Assembly (NCBI GenBank): GCA_003567055.1
Contig: PXAW01000421.1
Span: 1-10,834, forward strand
Source: Hyphomicrobiales bacterium
Lineage (GTDB): Bacteria > Pseudomonadota > Alphaproteobacteria > Rhizobiales > Beijerinckiaceae
Length of the DNA: 10,834 nt
Direction of reading: 5' to 3'
Part shown: piece after piece, positions 5,872 to 10,834 of the stretch
Position numbering within the stretch: position 1 is the first letter of the stretch
How the letters are laid out: every line of letters begins with the position of its first letter
Notes under the pieces: generated by a model
The model's input: only the letters and a program-made list of their open reading frames with translations
Database searches by the model: none
Told to the model about the DNA's origin: nothing
Position numbers and translations under genes: made by a program

Positions 5872-7405
5872 CTTGCGGCGCGACCCCCATCATTTCGAGA
5901 CCCACCGCTTCACGCGTCCATTCCCCCGTCGGTCGCAGCCGGCTGACATGCCCTTCATGGATTACCGCCATGCGATCGGCGATGGCGAAGAGCTCGTCGA
6001 GATCCTGGCTGATCACCAGCACCGCCGCGCCCTGCGCCGCGAGATCGATCAACGCCTGGCGGATCACCCGCGCCGCGCCGGCATCGACGCCCCAGGTCGG
6101 CTGATCGACGACGAGGAGTTTGGGGCCGCGTACGATCTCGCGCCCGACCACGAATTTCTGCAGATTGCCGCCGGAGAGCTTGCGCGCCAGCGCATCGGTT
6201 CCCGGCGTGCGCACGTCGAAATCACCCACCACCCGCGCCGCGAGGCGCCGGGCCTTGTCGAAAGCGATGAAGCCGCTGTTGACGATCCCGCCGACGGCGT
6301 GATGCGACAAAACCGTGTTGTCACCGAGCCCGTGACCCGGCACGGCGGCGTGGCCGAGCCGCTCTTCCGGGACGAAGGCCCCGCCGAGCTTGCGCCGGGC
6401 GTCGATCCCCTTGAGCCCCACGCCGACCCCGTCGATCACCACGGCGCCCGGCTCCTCCGCGAGGCGCTCGCCCGAGATCGCGGCGAACAGCTCGCTCTGG
6501 CCGTTACCGGCGATGCCGGCAAGGCCGACGATCTCGCCGGCGGCGACAGCGATGTCGACATCGCGCAAGGGGCGCTCGTGAATGGAACGGGCCGGCATCG
6601 ACAGGCTCTGCACCTGGAGCATCTCGTCATGCCCGCGGGCCTTCGGCGTGCGCGCCACATCGCCGACTTCCTGCCCGACCATCAGCGCGGCGATCTCGCG
6701 GGCGCTGCTCTCGCGCGGATCGAGGGTGGCGACGACCTTGCCGCCGCGCAGGATCGTGGCGTCGCGGCACAGCCGGCGCACCTCCTCCAGCTTGTGCGAG
6801 ATATAGAGGATCGCCCTGCCCTCGCCGGCAAGTTGCTCCAGCGTCTCGAACAGCCCTTCCGATTCCTGCGGCGTGAGCACCGAAGTCGGCTCGTCGAGAA
6901 CGATCAGCTTGGGATTCTGCAACAGGCAGCGGACGATCTCGATGCGCTGGCGCTCGCCGGCGGAAAGCGTCCAGACATGGCGATCGGGGTCGAGCGGCAG
7001 GCCGTAACCCTCGCTCACCTGCTTGAGGCGCTTGCGCACCTCGTTGAAGGAAAGATCGGTCAGCGCGACGGCGACGTTTTCCGCCACCGTCATCTCGTCG
7101 AAGAGCGAGAAATGCTGGAATACCATACCGATGCCGAGATTTCTTGCATCGACGGGTGAATTGATCTCGACCCGCTTCCCCTCCCAGAAGATCTCGCCGT
7201 CAGTCGGCTCGATCACCCCGTAGAGGATCTTCACCAGCGTGGATTTGCCCGCCCCGTTCTCCCCCAGAAGCGCATGAACCTCGCCGGGCGCGATCGCGAA
7301 ATCGATCGCGTCATTGGCGACGAGGTTGCCGTAGTGCTTCGTGATGCCCTTCAGCGAGACGAGTTTCTCGCCGGGGGCAGCCTTCTGGGGAGATGAGGCG
7401 GGCAA
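5861..7405 (-). CDS. ABC transporter ATP-binding protein with two nucleotide-binding domains (NupO-like)
   Basis: This is the 514-residue ATPase of the importer, with two fused NBDs as in sugar/nucleoside (CUT2/BMP) systems. NBD1 is canonical: Walker A GENGAGKST (48-56), Q-loop VFQHFSLF, signature LSAGERQR, Walker B LIVLDEPTSVLT, and H-loop ISHKLEE. NBD2 is degenerate: GIAGNGQSEL replaces Walker A. It has LSGGNLQKFVVGRE as signature, VVDQPTWGVD with Gln in place of the catalytic Glu, and SQDLDEL with Gln in place of the switch His. Asymmetry of this kind is normal in the family and leaves one competent hydrolysis site. The first codon is TTG (7405): no ATG or GTG lies between the preceding in-frame stop, which is the qor stop, and the conserved LVSLKGITKHYG region. 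The ribosome binding site is weak. Confidence 0.93.
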   Translation of the reverse strand: MPASSPQKAAPGEKLVSLKGITKHYGNLVANDAIDFAIAPGEVHALLGENGAGKSTLVKILYGVIEPTDGEIFWEGKRVEINSPVDARNLGIGMVFQHFSLFDEMTVAENVAVALTDLSFNEVRKRLKQVSEGYGLPLDPDRHVWTLSAGERQRIEIVRCLLQNPKLIVLDEPTSVLTPQESEGLFETLEQLAGEGRAILYISHKLEEVRRLCRDATILRGGKVVATLDPRESSAREIAALMVGQEVGDVARTPKARGHDEMLQVQSLSMPARSIHERPLRDVDIAVAAGEIVGLAGIAGNGQSELFAAISGERLAEEPGAVVIDGVGVGLKGIDARRKLGGAFVPEERLGHAAVPGHGLGDNTVLSHHAVGGIVNSGFIAFDKARRLAARVVGDFDVRTPGTDALARKLSGGNLQKFVVGREIVRGPKLLVVDQPTWGVDAGAARVIRQALIDLAAQGAAVLVISQDLDELFAIADRMAVIHEGHVSRLRPTGEWTREAVGLEMMGVAPQDAH

Positions 7406-7423
7406 ACCGTTTTTCTTTCTCGC

Positions 7424-8404
7424 TCAGGGGCTCATCACCGTGGCGCCGGTGGTCTCGCGACCCTCGAGCGCCTTGTGGACATCGACCGCATCGGCGAGTT
7501 TGGCGCGATGGTGGACGGGGATCTTCACCGCGCCGCTCGCCACCACGTCGAACAGCTCGCTCGCGACCTCCTCCAGATCGGCCCGTTTCGCGATATGCGT
7601 GAACAGCGTCGGGCGGGTGGCGTAGAGCGAGCCCTTCTGGGCCAGCAGGCCGAGATTGAAGGCCTCGATCGCGCCGGAGGCGTTGCCGAAGCTCGCAAAC
7701 ATCCCGAACGGGCGCAGGCAGTCGAGCGATGCCGGGAAGGTCGCCTTGCCGACGCCGTCATAGACCACGTGGCAGCGCTCACCCTTGGTGATCTCGTCGA
7801 CGCGCTTGGCGAAATCCTCGTCGCGGTAATAGATCACGTGGTCACAGCCGTTCTTCATGGCGAGCTCGCCCTTCTCGCGCGAACCGACCGTGCCGATCAC
7901 CGTGGCGCCGAGATGTTTGGCCCACTGGCATGCGATCAGGCCGACACCGCCGGCGGCGGCGTGGAAGAGGATGGTGTCGCCTTTCTTCACGCGGTAGGTC
8001 CGGCGCAGAAGATATTGCGCCGTCATGCCTTTCAGCATCATCGCGGCTGCGGTCTCGTCATCGACGCCGTCCGGCGTGGCGACGACCTTGTCGGCCTCGA
8101 GCAGACGCTCCTCGGCATAGGAGCCCAGCGTCGCGGCATAGGCGACGCGGTCGCCCTCCTTGAAGCGGGTAACACCCTCGCCCACCGCCGTGACCACACC
8201 CGCACCCTCGTTGCCGGGGGTGAAGGGAATGCTCGGCGCCGGGTAGAGGCCGGAGCGGAAATAGGTGTCGATGTAATTGACGCCGATAGCCGTGTGCTTC
8301 ACCCGGATCTCGCCCGGGCCGGGATCGCCGACGGCGACCTCTTCGTAGCGCATGACCTCGGGGCCGCCATTCTCATAGATGCGGATCGCCATGGTCTTTG
8401 ACAT
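7424..8404 (-). CDS. qor: NADPH:quinone oxidoreductase (zinc-free MDR family)
   Basis: This 326-residue enzyme matches the Qor branch of the medium-chain dehydrogenase/reductases, which lack catalytic zinc and reduce quinones with NADPH, often by one electron. Visible landmarks are GVNYIDTYFRSGLYP (41-55), PGNEGAGVV (63-71), GDRVAY (84-89), the MLKGMTAQYLL helix (123-133), and the NADPH-binding AAAGGVGL (149-156). Length equals that of E. coli Qor. The start ATG 8404 follows a very good GGGAGGAGA site (8411-8419, spacer 6). It is the first gene of the run leading into the nucleoside importer, 18 bases before the ATPase start. Whether the enzyme acts on something carried by the transporter or is simply co-expressed cannot be told. 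Confidence 0.92.
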   Translation of the reverse strand: MSKTMAIRIYENGGPEVMRYEEVAVGDPGPGEIRVKHTAIGVNYIDTYFRSGLYPAPSIPFTPGNEGAGVVTAVGEGVTRFKEGDRVAYAATLGSYAEERLLEADKVVATPDGVDDETAAAMMLKGMTAQYLLRRTYRVKKGDTILFHAAAGGVGLIACQWAKHLGATVIGTVGSREKGELAMKNGCDHVIYYRDEDFAKRVDEITKGERCHVVYDGVGKATFPASLDCLRPFGMFASFGNASGAIEAFNLGLLAQKGSLYATRPTLFTHIAKRADLEEVASELFDVVASGAVKIPVHHRAKLADAVDVHKALEGRETTGATVMSP

Positions 8405-8432
8405 GGGCCGTCTCCTCCCTCACTCGTTTCGG

Positions 8433-8462
8433 ATCATAGGATGCGTAAAAGCCCTACCGCAA
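8433..8462 (-). promoter_or_regulatory. Candidate sigma70-type promoter of the qor-ABC operon
   Basis: On the - strand TTGCGG (8457-8462) and TATGAT (8433-8438) are 18 bases apart. The -10 matches the consensus at five of six bases. The -10 ends 28 bases before the qor ATG, leaving room for the strong ribosome binding site. The 86-base spacer between the DUF2182 stop and qor holds no gene and no clear terminator, so read-through from upstream is also possible. Confidence 0.5.
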
Positions 8463-8490
8463 CGTCCATCGCGTCGTCAGAGGCATTTGC

Positions 8491-9330
8491 TCACAGGCCG
8501 ATTGCATCGCGCAAGGGGGCGAGCCCCACCGCCGAGACCGACAGGGCGGCACCGGCGAGGATCATGGCGATGCCGATCGCGTTGGGAAGGCGCTGCGAAT
8601 CGACCATCTTCTCCGCCGCCATGATCACCGCGAAGATCGCCATCCAGAGGATATTCATGGCACCCAGCACCACGAGCAGCCCCATCATCGCCCAGCAGCA
8701 GCCGACGCAGAGCACGCCTTGTCGCAGGCCGAGCCGGAACGCCGCCAGATTGCTCGTCAGCGCCGCCTCGCGCTCCTGCGCGAAGGGATGGCGGATGGTG
8801 ACGAGGCAGGCGCGCTTGAGCGGCGAGAACTGGTAGAACCCGGCAGCGCCGATCACGGCGCCGGCCAGGATCGTCGCGGTTGCCGGCGGCAGGGCGATGC
8901 CCGACAAGCCGGCCGAGATGAAGGCCTGCGCCGTTGCCGCCACGACGGCCACGATCACCCAGATCCCGAGATAGCCCGCCGCCACGGCCAGCGGCGATGC
9001 GGCACGGGCCCGGTCGCTCACCTCGTTCTCCACCCGATCAGCGAAGCCGACGATCAGCAGGCTCGCGGTCGGCAGCATCATCGCGATGCTCATGGCGACC
9101 CACATGCCGATCGCCACAGCGAGCCGCGAGATCATTTCCGCCGTCGAGCGCGCGCCGAGGATGTCGGCGGGAGCGCATAACGCTTCCATGAAGGCGGCGG
9201 CACCCGAGGCCATGGTGATCGCCTCGGCGAACATCACCCCCCAGCCGAGCGCCGTCAGCAGAACGAGCGCCGTGATCGCAACCGGCATCGGTTGCAGGAT
9301 CGGGCCGAGCTTTTGCCTGAACGCCGCCAT
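8491..9330 (-). CDS. DUF2182 family integral membrane protein
   Basis: This 279-residue multi-pass protein belongs to a family described only as predicted metal-binding membrane proteins; no function is established. Hydrophobic segments lie at about 17-38, 71-95, 114-138, 149-165, 208-223, 225-240 and 251-270. Family landmarks are MWVAMSIAMMLPTA (76-89), GFYQFSPLKRACL (164-176), and the Cys-rich GVLCVGCCWAMMG (205-217; Cys208, 211, 212). From memory, many members have a second Cys three residues after the LKxxCL motif (LKxxCLxxC); here that place (residue 179) is Ile. ATG 9330 is preceded by GGGAG at 9340-9344. DUF2182 genes often sit beside DUF1326 genes; none is in this window. The 107-base spacer upstream (9331-9437) contains only a weak 5-bp hairpin and no gene. 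Confidence 0.85.
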   Translation of the reverse strand: MAAFRQKLGPILQPMPVAITALVLLTALGWGVMFAEAITMASGAAAFMEALCAPADILGARSTAEMISRLAVAIGMWVAMSIAMMLPTASLLIVGFADRVENEVSDRARAASPLAVAAGYLGIWVIVAVVAATAQAFISAGLSGIALPPATATILAGAVIGAAGFYQFSPLKRACLVTIRHPFAQEREAALTSNLAAFRLGLRQGVLCVGCCWAMMGLLVVLGAMNILWMAIFAVIMAAEKMVDSQRLPNAIGIAMILAGAALSVSAVGLAPLRDAIGL

Positions 9331-9437
9331 TGACGCGTGCTCCCTCGCGCGTGGAACCGGTACCTTCGCCCCGATCTCCTAGCGCGTCCATTGAAGCGGC
9401 TGCATTGATCGAAAGCAAGCGCGTCGCTCTGCGCGCC

Positions 9438-10834
9438 TCAGCGCCGTGCGGCGGATCCGCGCCCTTCGCCGAGCCATGCCGCGAGAACGGCGCCGAGCAG
9501 AAGCAGAAGGCCGAGCAGCCCCAGCGCGAGCGGCATCACCGACACGCCGAGCACGACCGAGGCACCGCTCGGGCGGATGCCGATCCAGTCATTGCCGTAG
9601 GCTCGCGCATCGCCGCGCACGCTCTGGATTCGCGGCACCGAGAGCGCCCCCTCCTCCCGCGACAGCCGCCGCACCGATCCGCCGGTCCCGGAAACGATCT
9701 CCGCCAGTTGCTCGCTCGTGGAGAAGACGTCGACGAGCTCGCGCGGATTGGCCGGGCCGACGCTGGCAAAGGCGACGAGATCCTCGTTGCGCAGCGTATG
9801 CAGCCCCCGCTCCTCGCCGGTGATCTCGGCCCGGAACAGGCCGGGCAGATAGGGCTCGAGCGCGACGCTGGTCTGTTCTCCCGACGGGGTCGTCACACTG
9901 ACGGGGGGAACCTCGTCGGCCATGCTCTGACGCTCGATGAAGATCCGCTCCCCCTGCGTCGTCGCGCGCAGGGACTCCTCCTCCAGCGCCGGCTCGCGCA
10001 TCAGCCAATGCGCGGTGCGGCGCAGGAGATCGACATGCGGCCCGCCCTCGCGATAGCCACGCGCCCAGAGCCAGGCGTGATCGGACAGGAGCAGCGCCAC
10101 GCGCCCCTCGCCCTGACGCTCCAGCACCAGCAACGGACGATCCTGCGCGCCCGACATCACCGTCTGACCGGCGGTGACCTGCGTGTCGAGCACGCGCAAC
10201 CACTCGCCCCAGGACGGCGGATCGCTTTCCGATCCCGGAAGGCCGCGCGTCACCGGATGGCGCTCGCCGGTTTCGGTGAGCATCGCCTTGAAGGGTTCCT
10301 CCAGCACACTGCCGGTGGGCTCGCCCGGAATGATCGGCGCGAGGCGGGTGCGCGCGAGCGAGGCGCGCCCGGCGAATTCCGGCCCCGCCGCGAGCAGCAC
10401 GGCACCACCCTCGCGCACATAGCGCACGATGTTGTCGTAATAGATCGACGGCAGGATGCTCTGATTGGCGTAGCGATCGAAGATGATCAGATCGAACTCG
10501 CCGATCTTGTCCTGAAACAATTCGCGCGTGGGAAAGGCGATCAGCGACAACTCGTCGATCGGCGTGCCGTCCTGCTTCTCCGGCGGGCGCAGGATGGTGA
10601 AATGGACGAGATCGACATTGGCATCCGAGCGCAGGAGGTTACGCCATGTCCGCTCCCCCGCATGAGGCTCGCCGGAGACGAGCAGGACGCGCAGATTCTC
10701 GCGAATGCCCTCGATCGTCACCACGGCGCGGTTATTGGCCATGGTGAGTTCGTCGGGCAGCGGCTCGACCTCGATCTCGACCACATTGGGCCCGGCGCGG
10801 TCGATCTGGACGGGGATGCGGAAGGCCGTCTCCG
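9438..10834 (-). CDS. Membrane-anchored glutamine-amidotransferase-like protein, 5' part outside the window
   Basis: The frame is open to the right edge, so only the C-terminal 464 residues are visible. A GTG at 10784 is a possible start codon, but coding character continues upstream (AFRIPVQIDRAGPN), so the gene surely begins outside. The visible part opens with the end of a beta-rich region (VEIEVEPLPDELTMANNRAVV). A class I amidotransferase-like or ThuA-like Rossmann fold follows: LRVLLVSGEPHAGERTWRNL, GEFDLIIFDRY, VREGGAVLLAAGPEF. Next come a segment with GEGRVALLLSDHAWLWARGY, another beta-rich domain, and one helix near the end (PLALGLLGLLLLLGAVLAAWL). No catalytic Cys is apparent in the nucleophile position, so it is probably not an active amidotransferase. 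Such proteins typically lie in MoxR-DUF58-DUF4159 clusters; that context would be beyond the right edge. Confidence 0.75.
   Translation of the reverse strand, partial: ETAFRIPVQIDRAGPNVVEIEVEPLPDELTMANNRAVVTIEGIRENLRVLLVSGEPHAGERTWRNLLRSDANVDLVHFTILRPPEKQDGTPIDELSLIAFPTRELFQDKIGEFDLIIFDRYANQSILPSIYYDNIVRYVREGGAVLLAAGPEFAGRASLARTRLAPIIPGEPTGSVLEEPFKAMLTETGERHPVTRGLPGSESDPPSWGEWLRVLDTQVTAGQTVMSGAQDRPLLVLERQGEGRVALLLSDHAWLWARGYREGGPHVDLLRRTAHWLMREPALEEESLRATTQGERIFIERQSMADEVPPVSVTTPSGEQTSVALEPYLPGLFRAEITGEERGLHTLRNEDLVAFASVGPANPRELVDVFSTSEQLAEIVSGTGGSVRRLSREEGALSVPRIQSVRGDARAYGNDWIGIRPSGASVVLGVSVMPLALGLLGLLLLLGAVLAAWLGEGRGSAARR

Noticed and set aside
5759..7159. 466-codon + strand frame opposite the ATPase
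   Set aside because: It is a His/Asp/Arg-rich shadow of the ATPase; the - strand carries all Walker and signature motifs.
9404..9437. Weak hairpin (GCGCG/CGCGC) followed by a mixed T stretch after the amidotransferase-like gene
   Set aside because: There are only five base pairs and no continuous T run, so it is too weak to call a terminator.

Overview
The window reads as chromosomal DNA of a GC-rich alphaproteobacterium, most likely of the Rhizobiales/Hyphomicrobiales type. This rests on the strong G/C preference at third codon positions, a two-domain cold-shock protein followed by a DUF192 gene, a DUF1624 membrane protein with a cysteine-rich tail, and a BMP-type nucleoside ABC transporter. 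This is inferred from gene content and composition; nothing in the window gives a species. I see no tRNA, rRNA, CRISPR array, insertion sequence or phage gene.

Left edge (1-760): the end of a short-chain dehydrogenase (FolM/pteridine-reductase-like) on the + strand meets the end of a DUF192 secreted protein on the - strand. Both lose their family-typical C-termini at the same place, about 277-307. This looks like one deletion between two convergent genes, or an assembly chimera. Positions 761-1414 (-) hold the two-domain cold-shock protein that precedes DUF192. An AT-rich upstream region separates it from a divergent DUF1624 acyltransferase-like membrane protein at 1615-2598 (+).

Middle (2600-8405, all -): a probable operon reads leftward. 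It runs quinone oxidoreductase (qor), ABC ATPase with two nucleotide-binding domains, permease 1, permease 2, a 143-bp gap, then the BMP/PnrA-like substrate-binding protein. A strong intrinsic terminator at 2603-2633 closes it. The four transport genes make a complete importer, probably for nucleosides or a related nucleobase compound. A candidate sigma70-type promoter lies upstream of qor, and the ATPase appears to start at TTG, 18 bases after the qor stop.

Right (8491-10834, all -): a DUF2182 membrane protein, and the C-terminal 464 residues of a large membrane-anchored protein with a glutamine-amidotransferase-like fold. The second is cut by the window edge and resembles proteins of MoxR/DUF58/DUF4159 clusters.

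Most genes here belong to known families. I did not find a convincing new defence, mobile or RNA system. The observations most worth checking are the double truncation at about 277-307, the coupling of qor to the nucleoside importer through a TTG start, and the cysteine-rich tail of the DUF1624 protein.
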